Assembly: GCA_013374015.1 (NCBI GenBank)
Contig: BLLL01000007.1
Span: 62,001 to 126,000, forward strand
Direction: 5' to 3'
Source: Candidatus Desulfovibrio kirbyi
GTDB taxonomy: Bacteria > Desulfobacterota > Desulfovibrionia > Desulfovibrionales > Desulfovibrionaceae
DNA: 64,000 nt
In this document: one piece after another, positions 50,606-60,287 of the stretch
Position numbering within the stretch: position 1 is the first letter of the stretch
Layout of the letters: each line of letters begins with the position of its first letter
Notes under the pieces: generated by a model
Seen by the model: only the letters and a program-made list of their open reading frames with translations
What the model was told of the DNA's origin: nothing
Database searches by the model: none
Program-made: the position numbers and the translations under genes

Positions 50606-52706
50606 CAGCGTGCAGTACCCTGCGGAAGGCTGCATTGTGGAATACATGGAGGGCAACGCCCCCCAGATCGCCCTGATTACCGAAGAATCCGGCGGAAAAC
50701 TGCGCCTTCTGCTGCCGAACAGACGCGAAGCACGCCTTGCCGTGCAGCGCCTTCTGCCTTGGCTTGGCCCACTGTACCGCGCGGGCATGGGCAAGGAAGA
50801 ATCTGTCCGCCTGCTGGATTCCCACAAAAAAATACGCGAAGACACAACCGTGCGCATATCAGCTCTGGATGTCTGGCATACGGCGCAGGGCGAAGTTGCC
50901 GCAGCTCCGGCCAAATGGTTTGCCGAACTTTTTACTACAGCTCCAAACACGGATACCGTAGCCGCCTACGGACACGCCCTGCTTGCCTGTAAAAGCCATT
51001 TTCGTTTTCAACAGCCCGATTTTCAAGTATTTTCATCAGAGACAGTCGAAAAACGCCTTGCGGAAATTCGCTGCAGGCAGGAGCGTGAAAGCCTAATTGC
51101 CGGCGGCGGGGCATTTTTTCGCCTGCTGTGGGACGTTGCCTGCAAAAAATGCGAACTTCCCCCAAGAGAGCCTGTTCTTTTGGACAACAGCCCTTGGCCT
51201 TCCCCGGATGTTCTGCAACGCCTCAAGGAACTGCTGCGCGCCAAAATGATTGACCCGGAAAATCAGGAGCACGACGCCCTGTGGCGCATACTTGTCAAGG
51301 GGCTGCCCGATATGCCCCATTTGCCGCTGCAACTGCTCACGGCGCTTGGCGAACTCCCGCCGCACCACAATTTTTGGCTTGACCGCGCGGACTACGCGGC
51401 GGGCGACGACTGGTGGCAGCCTTACGCGGAGGAAGTGCGCGACTTGCGCGCAAAGGCGCTACGCTCCGACCTGTCTGTCTGCGACCTGCCCTTTGTCAGC
51501 ATTGACAGCGCAAGCACGCGCGACGTGGACGACGCCTTTTTTGTGGAATCCGACCCCCAAGGCTTTATACTCACCCTTGCGCTCGCCTGCCCCGCCTTGT
51601 ACTGGCCGTTTGGGGGAGCGCTGGACAACAGCGTGCTGCGCCGGGGCACCAGCGTTTATCTGCCGGAAGGTACGTGCCACATGTTGCCGGAAACGCTCGG
51701 CACGGACTGTTTTTCGCTGACGGCGCAAAGCCCGCGTCCCGCCCTGTGCGTGCGTGTGCCCGTTGACGCGAATGGAAACGTCGGCCGGTGCGGGATATTT
51801 ACCGCAACTGTCCAACTTGCGGCCAATCTGACCTTTCAGGACTGTCAGTCTGTGCTGGACGCCCGGCTGGATGACCGTCTGGATAATCCGGCTGCCGCGC
51901 ACGCCAACACACTGCGCTTGGGGCATACGCTGGCAAGCCTGCTCCAGAAAAACCGCATCGCAAAAGGCGCGGTTGTCATGGACAGGCCTGAACCGCTGAT
52001 CACCCTGCACGGCGCGGGCGCGGACATTACAGTCGCTATCGCGCAAGAGCCGCCGGCGCCGGAGGCCCAGACGCTGGTGGCCGAACTGATGATCCTTGCG
52101 GGCGGCGCTGTGGCCGACTGGACGCGCCTTCACGATCTGCCCATGCTGCATCGCACCCAAGACGTTGTCCTGCCCAGAGAATACGCCGGCATATGGACGG
52201 CGCCGCAGGACATGGCGCACATCATGCGCTCGCTGGCGGCTTCCTGCCTTGAAGTTTCGCCCCACCGCCACGCAGCCCTTGGCGTGGAACGCTACACCCC
52301 TGTCACTTCGCCCCTGCGGCGCTACGCCGACCTTGTCAACGAATCTCAGGTTCTGCATTTTCTGCGGACAGGCACAGCGCTACGCAACGCAGCGCAGCTT
52401 GAGCGTCTGCTGAATGTGCTCGCCCCTGTGCTGGAGGCAGTCGGCCAGGCGCAACGATCCCGCCCGCGCTACTGGAAGCTGATCTATTTTCGCCAAAAAG
52501 GCGACAAACTGTGGTGGCACGGCGTCATCACGGAAGAAAACGACGCCTTTGTCAGCGTTTCTCTTCAGGATCAAGGGTTTTTTGTGCGCGGCAAGCGCCA
52601 TCTTTTTGACGAGCGGGCATGCCCGGGCATGGCAGTGGACGTGCGCCTGGGTAAAGTGCACCCGCTCTACAACGAAATACAGATTCTTGAGGCAACAACA
52701 CAATAG
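50598..52706 (+). CDS. RNase II/RNB-family exoribonuclease-like protein
   Basis: 702 aa. The RNB catalytic domain begins with PFVSIDSASTRDVDDAFFVE (the Asp cluster that binds Mg2+) at about residue 300 and ends with TPVTSPLRRYADLVNESQVL. The N-terminal ~280 residues are not an obvious cold-shock pair and differ from E. coli RNase II and RNase R; a short S1-like part ends the protein. It probably degrades RNA 3' to 5'. It is followed by plsY after 16 bp. Confidence 0.87.
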   Translation: MSDSVQYPAEGCIVEYMEGNAPQIALITEESGGKLRLLLPNRREARLAVQRLLPWLGPLYRAGMGKEESVRLLDSHKKIREDTTVRISALDVWHTAQGEVAAAPAKWFAELFTTAPNTDTVAAYGHALLACKSHFRFQQPDFQVFSSETVEKRLAEIRCRQERESLIAGGGAFFRLLWDVACKKCELPPREPVLLDNSPWPSPDVLQRLKELLRAKMIDPENQEHDALWRILVKGLPDMPHLPLQLLTALGELPPHHNFWLDRADYAAGDDWWQPYAEEVRDLRAKALRSDLSVCDLPFVSIDSASTRDVDDAFFVESDPQGFILTLALACPALYWPFGGALDNSVLRRGTSVYLPEGTCHMLPETLGTDCFSLTAQSPRPALCVRVPVDANGNVGRCGIFTATVQLAANLTFQDCQSVLDARLDDRLDNPAAAHANTLRLGHTLASLLQKNRIAKGAVVMDRPEPLITLHGAGADITVAIAQEPPAPEAQTLVAELMILAGGAVADWTRLHDLPMLHRTQDVVLPREYAGIWTAPQDMAHIMRSLAASCLEVSPHRHAALGVERYTPVTSPLRRYADLVNESQVLHFLRTGTALRNAAQLERLLNVLAPVLEAVGQAQRSRPRYWKLIYFRQKGDKLWWHGVITEENDAFVSVSLQDQGFFVRGKRHLFDERACPGMAVDVRLGKVHPLYNEIQILEATTQ

Positions 52707-52722
52707 CCAGTGAAAGCGCTGT

Positions 52723-53337
52723 ATGACAGAAACACTCTACGTTACGCCGCTTATGGCACTCTGGCTCGCCACAGCCTATGCGCTGGGTTCTGCTCCCTGG
52801 GGTCTGGTTATCGCAAAAACCTGCAGCGGCATTGACCCGCGCGGCCACGGCAGCGGCAATACCGGCGCCACAAACGTGGCGCGGCTGTGCGGTTTCGGCT
52901 ACGGTGCGGCAACGCTTGTGTGCGACGTGCTCAAAGGCGCAGTCGCCATCTATGTGGCCCTGCGCCTCAATCCCGCGCCGCTTTTTGTGTCGCTTGCCGG
53001 CCTCTGCGCCGTGTGCGGCCATGTTTTTTCCTGCTTTATGCGTTTTAAGGGCGGCAAGGCTGTAGCCACCAGCATCGGCGTTTTTTTGCCGCTCGCTTTC
53101 TGTCAGTTGCTTACAGCCGCGCTGTTGTGCCTTGCGGTTATCTGGCGCTTCGGCTATGTGTCGCTGGGTTCGCTGACGCTGGTCACCGCCCTGCCGATTC
53201 TGCTGGCCACGGGCGGTTATTGGCAGTGGCTGCCCTTGAGTCTGGGAATTTTTGCCCTTGTGGCTTTCAAACACCGTGAAAACATAACGCGCCTGCGCGC
53301 CGGCACAGAAAAAAGCTGGCGCAAGGCAAAGGGCTGA
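52723..53337 (+). CDS. plsY: Acyl-phosphate:glycerol-3-phosphate acyltransferase
   Basis: 204 aa, five or so membrane segments. PlsY signatures: YALGSAPWGLVIAK, the glycine-rich HGSGNTGATNVARLCG loop and the KGGKAVATSIGVFL loop, with the third motif HRENITRLRAGTEK. It makes lysophosphatidic acid from acyl-phosphate at the inner membrane. Adjacent to thrC by 4 bp. Confidence 0.95.
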   Translation: MTETLYVTPLMALWLATAYALGSAPWGLVIAKTCSGIDPRGHGSGNTGATNVARLCGFGYGAATLVCDVLKGAVAIYVALRLNPAPLFVSLAGLCAVCGHVFSCFMRFKGGKAVATSIGVFLPLAFCQLLTAALLCLAVIWRFGYVSLGSLTLVTALPILLATGGYWQWLPLSLGIFALVAFKHRENITRLRAGTEKSWRKAKG

Positions 53338-53341
53338 ATCC

Positions 53342-54784
53342 ATGACAGACGTCTTTCCCACACTTCGCGGCCGTATGGAATACGTGTGTCTTGGCTGCGA
53401 CGCGCGTTACCCTGCCGATTCTCTGCTGTACACCTGCCCTGGGTGCGGCAATGTTTTTTTGCTGGAAACTATCGACTTTCACAAACTCAAGGAACGCAGC
53501 GCCGCTGATTGGCGCGCGCTTTTTGACGCGCGCGCGGCAAGCCGCATCACGGCGCTACGGGGCGTTTTCCGCTATTACGAGTTCATTGCGCCGGTACTGG
53601 ATGCGCAAGATATTGTATATCTGGGCGAAGGCATAACGCCCATTGTGGAGGCCGCGCCCGCCCTGCGCGATCAAATCGGCCTGTCCTTTGCCTACAAAAA
53701 CGACGGACAGAACCCCAGCGCCTCGTTCAAAGATCGCGGCATGGCCTGCGCCTTCAGCTATCTCAAATGGCTCTGTCGGCGCAACAACTGGGAAGAAGTG
53801 CTGACGGTGTGCGCCTCCACCGGCGACACCTCCGCTTCCGCAGCGCTGTATGCGGCCTATGTCGGCGCGCCGCTCAAATCCGTTGTGCTGCTGCCGGCGG
53901 GCAAGGTGACGCCCCAGCAGTTGTCACAGCCCTTGGGTAGCGGCGCGACAGTTCTGGAACTCCCCGGCGTGTTTGACGACTGTATGAAGGTTGTGGAACA
54001 TCTTGCGGAAAATTACCGCGTGGCGCTGCTCAATTCCAAAAACAGCTGGCGCATTCTGGGGCAGGAATCCTACGCCTATGAAACAGCGCAGTGGCACGAC
54101 TGGGATGTCGTGGACCTCTGCCTGTTTGTGCCTGTGGGCAACGCGGGAAACATTACGGCCATCATGTCCGGCTTTCTGAAACTCCATGAGCTTGGCCTTG
54201 TCACGAACCTGCCGCGTATTTTTGGGGTGCAGTCAGAACATGCCGACCCTGTGTACCGTTACTACGCCGCCCCTGCCTTAGCACGGACATGGCAGCCGGT
54301 GCGGGTGCGTCCGAGCGTTGCCCAGGCCGCCATGATCGGCAACCCGGTGTCTTTTCCCCGCGTGCGAAAACTGGCGGAACGCTATATTGCCGCAGGCGGG
54401 GAAAAAGCCTTCCAGATCATACAGGTCAGAGAGCAGGAGATAATGGACGCCATGCTCAAGGCCAACCGCCACGGGCATATTGCCTGCACACAGGGCGGGG
54501 AGTGCCTGGCCGGCCTTGTGAACGCGCTTGCACTTGGTCTTGTCAGCCGCAGTGAACGAGCACTGCTGGACGCAACAGCCCACAGTCTGAAATTTGCCGG
54601 TTTTCAGGAACTGTATTTTACGGACGCTTTTTCGCCGGAATACGGCATCACGCCGAACATTGATCTGGCAAACCGCCCGGAGGCGCTTTTGCCGCGGAGC
54701 GCGCGCAACGAACTGGAAGACGCTGCCTATACGCGCAAGGCGGCGGAAGCTATGGCGAAGCTGCTGAGGCTTTCGCCAAAATAG
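53342..54784 (+). CDS. thrC: Threonine synthase
   Basis: 480 aa PLP enzyme converting O-phosphohomoserine to threonine. It has an N-terminal zinc-ribbon-like part (CLGCDARYPADSLLYTCPGC) and the PLP lysine in NDGQNPSASFKDRGMACAFS, the phosphate-binding VCASTGDTSASAALYAAY and VPVGNAGNITAIMSGF. The length fits the longer fold-type II ThrC group with the Cys-rich head. Confidence 0.95.
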   Translation: MTDVFPTLRGRMEYVCLGCDARYPADSLLYTCPGCGNVFLLETIDFHKLKERSAADWRALFDARAASRITALRGVFRYYEFIAPVLDAQDIVYLGEGITPIVEAAPALRDQIGLSFAYKNDGQNPSASFKDRGMACAFSYLKWLCRRNNWEEVLTVCASTGDTSASAALYAAYVGAPLKSVVLLPAGKVTPQQLSQPLGSGATVLELPGVFDDCMKVVEHLAENYRVALLNSKNSWRILGQESYAYETAQWHDWDVVDLCLFVPVGNAGNITAIMSGFLKLHELGLVTNLPRIFGVQSEHADPVYRYYAAPALARTWQPVRVRPSVAQAAMIGNPVSFPRVRKLAERYIAAGGEKAFQIIQVREQEIMDAMLKANRHGHIACTQGGECLAGLVNALALGLVSRSERALLDATAHSLKFAGFQELYFTDAFSPEYGITPNIDLANRPEALLPRSARNELEDAAYTRKAAEAMAKLLRLSPK

Positions 54785-54881
54785 GCACTTGTTCAGAGAG
54801 CCAACCCTGCCCAGATAATTATTGAGAGTAATAACAATAGAATGATTTTATGATATGCTTTCTCCAAGTTAAGGAGGGGGT

Positions 54882-55103
54882 ATGACTGAATGTCCAAAAT
54901 GCGGGTTGGTCAAGACGGTCAAGAACGGTTGCCATCTCGGGAGGCAAAGACATCGTTGCAAAGATTGTGGTTTTCAATTCACGCGCGCCACATCAAAAGG
55001 GCGTCCGGCGAGTGAAAAAGCTACTGCGGTTCTGTTGTACACACTGGGGCTTTCACTGCATTCTTTTGTTAATACTCTCAAAAAGATATCAATGAAAAAT
55101 TAG
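54882..55103 (+). mobile_element. Truncated IS1-like transposase N-terminus
   Basis: 73 codons with a GGAGGGGGT site: CPKCGLVKTVKNGCHLGRQRHRCKDCGFQFT is the zinc-ribbon head of IS1-type (InsA-like) transposases, followed by GRPASEKATAVLLYTLGLSL, the start of the HTH. The frame ends at 55103 and no catalytic domain follows; the restriction-modification operon starts within 25 bp. Probably a leftover of the event that brought in that operon. Confidence 0.65.
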
Positions 55104-55126
55104 TGCTTGAGCGACGCTAAATTGTA

Positions 55127-56416
55127 TCACCCGGACACCGTCAACCTTACAATCCAATCGAGCCAAGCTCGTACCGTTGAAGACCTCCTTTCTTTGGTGT
55201 TTTGACTGAGGGAAAGATTAGATTCGTCCATGATTTGGCAGATTGTATTTTTATCAGGAATTACAGAACTTTTTACCATAAGCCCAAAAACTTTGCAGAA
55301 TATTGGGCGTTCTAAAATTTTTTTTATTAGTGATAGATGCTTTGGTTTATACCGTTGCCCCATTATAAATCTGGCATCTGAGGTAAGCCTATACTTACCT
55401 TCCCCATTTGCATTATTCAAGCGTTCGACTAATCCAAGATATTCACAGGCTGAGATATAGTAGTTAGTTTGTCTGGGGTCAAATTCATATTTTAATGTAA
55501 CCTCGTTTCGTGTGAGGCTTTCTTCGAATAAGACGGACAAAAGATCGACAATCCTTTCAAAAGAGTCAGCTTGCGGGAAAACACCATCCTGTTCTGTAAT
55601 AACACAAATATTTTTCCAAAGCTCAATGACTTCCTGGAAAGAAATATCTTCATCAGCAAATGTATATGCCTTATGTTGTAACAGGTTGATCGAATTGTAA
55701 TTCTCTAATTTTTCAAACTTATAAACAAAAATATGGAAAACATCATTAGAAAATACTAAAAAAATTGGGATAACAGGCTTTAAAATTTTTTTACTCCATA
55801 ATCGATAAGGATAATAGAGCTGCCTAATCAGCATTTCTTCCGTCGCCATATTTTTAGCTTCACAAAGACAAAAAACATCCCTGCCTTCATATCCGGCATC
55901 AATTTCAATTTGCGCGTTTTGAACAGAAATTTTTGTTGTTATATTAGGACATTGTTTATTTTCAATAAAATAATCAAAATTACCTGACGTCATACGTCCG
56001 TTTACAGTAAAGGCCAGATTGGACTCCCCCAATATATCTCCAATAATTCCACTATTATAGGCAAAGAGCAATGCAGAGGCCTCACTATATAAATTTGTAT
56101 GGTCAAGCGTTTGTAAATCGGGAATCTCCACAAGAGAAGGTCTTACAGCTGGATATTCCACCTTTGTATGAGTGGAATACGGGCCAATTATGTATTCTCC
56201 ACGAGCGACAGGAAGAATAGACAGATTATTTTGCTGAAAAATCTCTGGCAGCAGAGATGACTGGTCAAATTTTGCCATCAACCGAGCTTCTTTGTAAATA
56301 TTGATCTCTGCCGCTGAAATACGAAATGAACCCGATTGTGAAACCTTAGATACAATATCATGGGCAGCAAACAGGATTTTCCAAGCATGCTCAACGCTAA
56401 TCTTTTTAGAAGCCAT
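55127..56416 (-). CDS. Type II restriction endonuclease (PD-(D/E)XK type)
   Basis: 429 aa, AT-rich codon use unlike the flanking genes. A nuclease core is suggested by Glu171-Ile-Asp173 (QIEIDAGYEGRD) followed by FCLCEAKN with Glu186 and Lys188, the spacing of a PD-(D/E)XK site. The C-terminal ~130 residues look like a winged-helix region (TNYYISACEYLGLVERL). Paired with the adenine methylase 5 bp upstream in the same operon. Recognition sequence unknown; the methylase type suggests an adenine-containing site such as GATC. Confidence 0.7.
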   Translation of the reverse strand: MASKKISVEHAWKILFAAHDIVSKVSQSGSFRISAAEINIYKEARLMAKFDQSSLLPEIFQQNNLSILPVARGEYIIGPYSTHTKVEYPAVRPSLVEIPDLQTLDHTNLYSEASALLFAYNSGIIGDILGESNLAFTVNGRMTSGNFDYFIENKQCPNITTKISVQNAQIEIDAGYEGRDVFCLCEAKNMATEEMLIRQLYYPYRLWSKKILKPVIPIFLVFSNDVFHIFVYKFEKLENYNSINLLQHKAYTFADEDISFQEVIELWKNICVITEQDGVFPQADSFERIVDLLSVLFEESLTRNEVTLKYEFDPRQTNYYISACEYLGLVERLNNANGEGKYRLTSDARFIMGQRYKPKHLSLIKKILERPIFCKVFGLMVKSSVIPDKNTICQIMDESNLSLSQNTKERRSSTVRAWLDWIVRLTVSG

Positions 56417-56421
56417 TGATA

Positions 56422-57273
56422 TTATCTCCAGTTTTTTATCAATAACTCTTTTACATTGCCACGCCCTGCGGCATCAGAATTGATTGCGCGTTTTGCCAGA
56501 ACTGGAATTATTTCATATCGATCGGATTGATAAATCCGCCTTATAAATTTCGTATCAGAGTTGCTTAGTAGGCATCTAACACCACGCTCTGTGAGTTTTG
56601 CAAAAACATCTCCCAATCGAGCCTGTTCATCTTCATCAAATCGACCTGCTTGGTAACCAGTAAAATTCGTATTATCAGGGCTATGATAGGGCGGATCAAA
56701 GTACACAAAGGAATGCTCGTCTGCGCTTTTTACAGCATCTTCAAAATCAACATGAGTAATTTTTAAATCGCTATCAGAAAAGTATTTATGGATCGCCCGT
56801 AACACAGGCTCATCACATATAGCTGGTTTCTGATAACGACCATAGGGGGCATTGAACAATCCCTGCGCATTGACACGATAAAGCCCATTATAGCATGTTT
56901 TATTGAGGTAAATCAGGCGGGCGGATTTTTCTACTGCTGACAGTTTCCCAAAAGCATCTTCATCTCTGTCTTGTTCCCTAACTTTATAGAAATAATCCTC
57001 ACTATTATTTTTTTTATGAATTTTTAGCACATCAATCAAGTCATCGATGTGCAAACGAATGCTGTCATACGTGAGCATTAATTGTAAGTTTAAATCATTG
57101 ATAGTGGCCTTCTTTGGCTGCATATCGAAAAATACAGCACCTGCTCCTATGAATGGCTCATAGTATCGACATTTATTTAACGGAGGAATAAATTTCTGGA
57201 TTTCTGGCAAAAGCTGTCGTTTACCTCCTGCCCATTTCAGATATGGCTTCACTAGCGCATTAGTTTTTGGCAT
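56422..57273 (-). CDS. DNA adenine methyltransferase (Dam class, D12)
   Basis: 283 aa. N-terminal YLKWAGGKRQLLPEI, S-adenosylmethionine motif EPFIGAGAVFFD (about residue 39) and the catalytic DPPY at 193-196 (FVYFDPPYHSPDN), the order of alpha-class N6-adenine methylases such as Dam and M.DpnII. AT-rich like its partner. It protects the host from the downstream endonuclease. Confidence 0.93.
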   Translation of the reverse strand: MPKTNALVKPYLKWAGGKRQLLPEIQKFIPPLNKCRYYEPFIGAGAVFFDMQPKKATINDLNLQLMLTYDSIRLHIDDLIDVLKIHKKNNSEDYFYKVREQDRDEDAFGKLSAVEKSARLIYLNKTCYNGLYRVNAQGLFNAPYGRYQKPAICDEPVLRAIHKYFSDSDLKITHVDFEDAVKSADEHSFVYFDPPYHSPDNTNFTGYQAGRFDEDEQARLGDVFAKLTERGVRCLLSNSDTKFIRRIYQSDRYEIIPVLAKRAINSDAAGRGNVKELLIKNWR

Positions 57274-57387
57274 GAATTAACACCGTACTTTGCAAGGTTC
57301 CTCCGTTTCACCACCCAGCACCGCGACACAAGTTGGCATTGTATCTCTAATCCAAGGATTTTTCAAGCGGTTTCAGAAGGCCTTACA

Positions 57388-58050
57388 TCAGCACAGGCAG
57401 ACAAAGCCTGCGGCGGTCAGCATGTCCACGCTTACCGCCCCCTCCCGCAGGACGCGCAAGGCTTTTCCGGAAACAGCCGGCAACGGCTCCACAATGGTTG
57501 ACGGCGCGCCGCCTATCGGCTGTCCCCCCCCCCGCACAACACAACCCCCCAGATTTTTCAGCGCGGTCAGCAGTTCTCCGTCCGCGTCCTCAAGCGCGCG
57601 CGCGGGCATCCCTCCGCTCCTGTTCGCGCTGCTGGCCGTTAACGCGCCCCCTGTCCTGAGCGCCAGCGCAGCCGCCAGCGCGTGCGAAGTCACCCGCACG
57701 GCGGCCTTGCCGTCGGCATTGACCAGAGATTCCGGCAAAGAGCCTCGCGCCGGCAAAAGGACAGTCAACGGCCCCGGCCAGAATCGCGCCAGCAACTCCT
57801 GTGGAGCGGCGTCCAGCGCGACAAGATCATACAGTTGCCCGCTGTGCGCGGCCAGCAGGAGCAAAGGCCGCTCAAGGGAACGCCGCTTGAGCCTGTACAC
57901 GTCAGCAACGGCGCGCGCGTTGGTGGCCAGGCAACCTAGGGCATACAGCGTCTCTGTGGGAAACAGTGCCACTCCGCCGCCGGCAAGACAGGCGGCGGCG
58001 GAGTCAAGCGACACTCCGCCCGTTCCCTCCACAGGGCTACAGCACCTCAT
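57388..58050 (-). CDS. tsaC: L-threonylcarbamoyladenylate synthase (Sua5/YciO/YrdC family)
   Basis: 220 aa from ATG 58050, which overlaps the end of pglB. Family motifs: GGGVALFPTETLYALGCLATN, RLKRRSLERPLLLL, FWPGPLTVLLPA, VRVTSHALAAAL and LTASSANRSGG. It makes the threonylcarbamoyl-AMP used for t6A37 in tRNA, from threonine, bicarbonate and ATP. No Sua5 C-terminal domain. Confidence 0.9.
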   Translation of the reverse strand: MRCCSPVEGTGGVSLDSAAACLAGGGVALFPTETLYALGCLATNARAVADVYRLKRRSLERPLLLLAAHSGQLYDLVALDAAPQELLARFWPGPLTVLLPARGSLPESLVNADGKAAVRVTSHALAAALALRTGGALTASSANRSGGMPARALEDADGELLTALKNLGGCVVRGGGQPIGGAPSTIVEPLPAVSGKALRVLREGAVSVDMLTAAGFVCLC

Positions 58051-60283
58051 ATATTCTTGCAAACACATTGTCATACACAAGTTTGAAATAGGGAGAAAAC
58101 CGCAGGTCCTGCGGATCGCCCAGCAGCAGTTGTACCATCAGCGAATTGTACAGACCTTCGTCCATTGCCAGTTTTTCACCCGTAATACGGTTGAAAAAAA
58201 AATTGACATTTCTACGTTCCGCAAGAAAGCGCCTCTGCTGCTCGGCGGAGGCCTCCGGACTTGCCTCAAACCATTCCTGGATATAGTTGCGGCGTGTCAC
58301 ACCCGTCTCGTCAAACACGCTGATGGAGGAGGCATACACAGCGCTCTCGCTGCCCTCAAGGCGCACGGCGCCGGATTCCAGATGATAAGCTAGGGACTGC
58401 GGCACGATGGAAAGCGCGCGCCCCTGCCCCTGTCCGCTGACAAAATTCCAGTTGCCGAACATGCTGATCCAGAATCCAAGGCGCAGCATCTCAAAGCTGA
58501 CCAGTACAAATACCCGTCCACTGGCCTCAATCAGCGGAGTTTGCGGCGAGTGCAGCCTGTCCATCAGGGCTTGGGCCTGTACCGCGTCCATCCCCTCAAA
58601 AACTTTTCCCGGCACATTACCGGTCTGCGCGGTATACTGAATCACCTGCCTTGCAAAACGCGCATTGTCGGTCGCAAATACCGCTGCGGGAAGATACAGG
58701 GAAGGCCCCGCATGCTGCGCGCCGTCCGCAACGGTCGCGCGTCCGGCAAAATGGTGCGCCGCATAGCCCCAATCCCACCATATCCACAAAAACGCGTCTT
58801 CTGGCGTCATGTTCCGCACACGGGCCAGCGCCTCGGCGTGACGGCGGTTGATCATGGGACCCTGCGACATGGACTGAACCATCCCCGCAAACGGCGCCAC
58901 AAGAACAGCGGTCAGCGCAAGGGATGCCAACGCGCCGACCGCGGCAGGAGCAATCCGCATGCCCAGCAGATGCTGTAACAATAAATACAGCGACAATGAC
59001 AGGCCTATGGCCACTATCGGCGCGCCGAACATGACCATCCGCCCGCCAAATTTTGTGCTCAACAAACTCAGCACGGCAAGCGGCAGCAGAAACAAGGCTC
59101 CGGGACGCCGCGCCAGCACCAGCAAAAATCCCGCCAAACCGGCGACCGCAGCCTCTGTCCATGGATGGAAGTACGCAAAAAGCGCGGTAAAACTCAAATC
59201 CTGAACTTCAATAATGGACTGCGCGACAGAGGGATAGACCAGCATGCTCCCGCCGGCATTCCGTATGTCTCCGACAGGTTTCAGATAGGCGTTGACGTGG
59301 CGCATCAGGGCGGCCATTGTCTCGCCGCGCAGCATCAACCAAGCCACGCATATCCAAAAAACCGCCACTGTCTGTGGACGACAGAGAAACAGGCGAAATT
59401 TTTTGCCCTTCTTCATACCGGCAAACAGCACGCAAGCCGTGGCCGACAGGCCGAACGGGCCGACAAGCGTGGGAAAGGCATAGGCCAAAGTGCCCAGCAA
59501 TAATAACTGCCTGCGTCCCCTCGGGGCCATAACCACACTCATGAAAGCCAGCAGTCCCACATTATAGCGGATCAGATACGGAAAAACAGAATGCCATTCC
59601 TGTGCCCACCAAGAAAGAATGCCCGAAGCGCCAAGCAGCAAAACCCAAGGCCACAACAGGGGGTTGCCGGAATGATCGGCATACGCGCTGGTCGGCAACA
59701 GGCGTTCGGCAGTCTTGAAACCGGAACTCAACACCAGACGGCGCAAAATCATTTTTGGAAGCAGCATGTGCCGCATAGCCCAGCAGGCCGGTGCCAAGGT
59801 CATGAGCAAAGGGAAAAAAAGCGTTACAAAATCAGTGTCATAATACCCCAACAGGGTTCTGCCCAAAAAACCGGGAGACAATGCCGTCAACAGCCCGGCG
59901 GCTATTCCCGCCTCCATGCTGCCCAGCGCCCACACCCAGGCAAACACGATGCCTGCCACCAGACTCGCCAATACCGGTGGAAACCAGTAGGCCACATTCG
60001 CCGGAGCGGTGTGCAGCAGCGCGGCCATGCCCTTGAGCATCACCGACATGGGGTGCCCCGCGGCTAGCCCGAAATCCTCCGCGCCGGCAACCCAGTGATA
60101 GGAATCATGCGTGGCCAGCAGCCATTCCGCCCCCAGGCGGTATTCCGGATTCTGCCAGGACGCCAACTCCAGCATACGCAACGCAAACGCCAGAAGCAGG
60201 GTCAGCAGACAACAGGCGCTGCCGCGCCGCCACAAGGATAAAACAGGTTTTTGCCGATCGGACACAGTGATTGTTTCTGGCAT
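58037..60283 (-). CDS. pglB: Oligosaccharyltransferase, STT3/PglB type
   Basis: 748 aa from ATG 60283 (AGGTGA site); the 39 upstream codons overlap rsmG. About 12 membrane segments are followed by a periplasmic C-terminal domain. Motifs: Asp60 in ATHDSYHWVAGAED (first catalytic acid), Asp149-Thr-Asp151 in GYYDTDF, Glu359 in QSIIEVQD, and WWDWGY at 502-507 (WWDYGY in Campylobacter PglB). It transfers a lipid-linked glycan to Asn in proteins. No pgl glycan genes are adjacent. Confidence 0.93.
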   Translation of the reverse strand: MPETITVSDRQKPVLSLWRRGSACCLLTLLLAFALRMLELASWQNPEYRLGAEWLLATHDSYHWVAGAEDFGLAAGHPMSVMLKGMAALLHTAPANVAYWFPPVLASLVAGIVFAWVWALGSMEAGIAAGLLTALSPGFLGRTLLGYYDTDFVTLFFPLLMTLAPACWAMRHMLLPKMILRRLVLSSGFKTAERLLPTSAYADHSGNPLLWPWVLLLGASGILSWWAQEWHSVFPYLIRYNVGLLAFMSVVMAPRGRRQLLLLGTLAYAFPTLVGPFGLSATACVLFAGMKKGKKFRLFLCRPQTVAVFWICVAWLMLRGETMAALMRHVNAYLKPVGDIRNAGGSMLVYPSVAQSIIEVQDLSFTALFAYFHPWTEAAVAGLAGFLLVLARRPGALFLLPLAVLSLLSTKFGGRMVMFGAPIVAIGLSLSLYLLLQHLLGMRIAPAAVGALASLALTAVLVAPFAGMVQSMSQGPMINRRHAEALARVRNMTPEDAFLWIWWDWGYAAHHFAGRATVADGAQHAGPSLYLPAAVFATDNARFARQVIQYTAQTGNVPGKVFEGMDAVQAQALMDRLHSPQTPLIEASGRVFVLVSFEMLRLGFWISMFGNWNFVSGQGQGRALSIVPQSLAYHLESGAVRLEGSESAVYASSISVFDETGVTRRNYIQEWFEASPEASAEQQRRFLAERRNVNFFFNRITGEKLAMDEGLYNSLMVQLLLGDPQDLRFSPYFKLVYDNVFARIYEVL

Positions 60284-60287
60284 GCCG

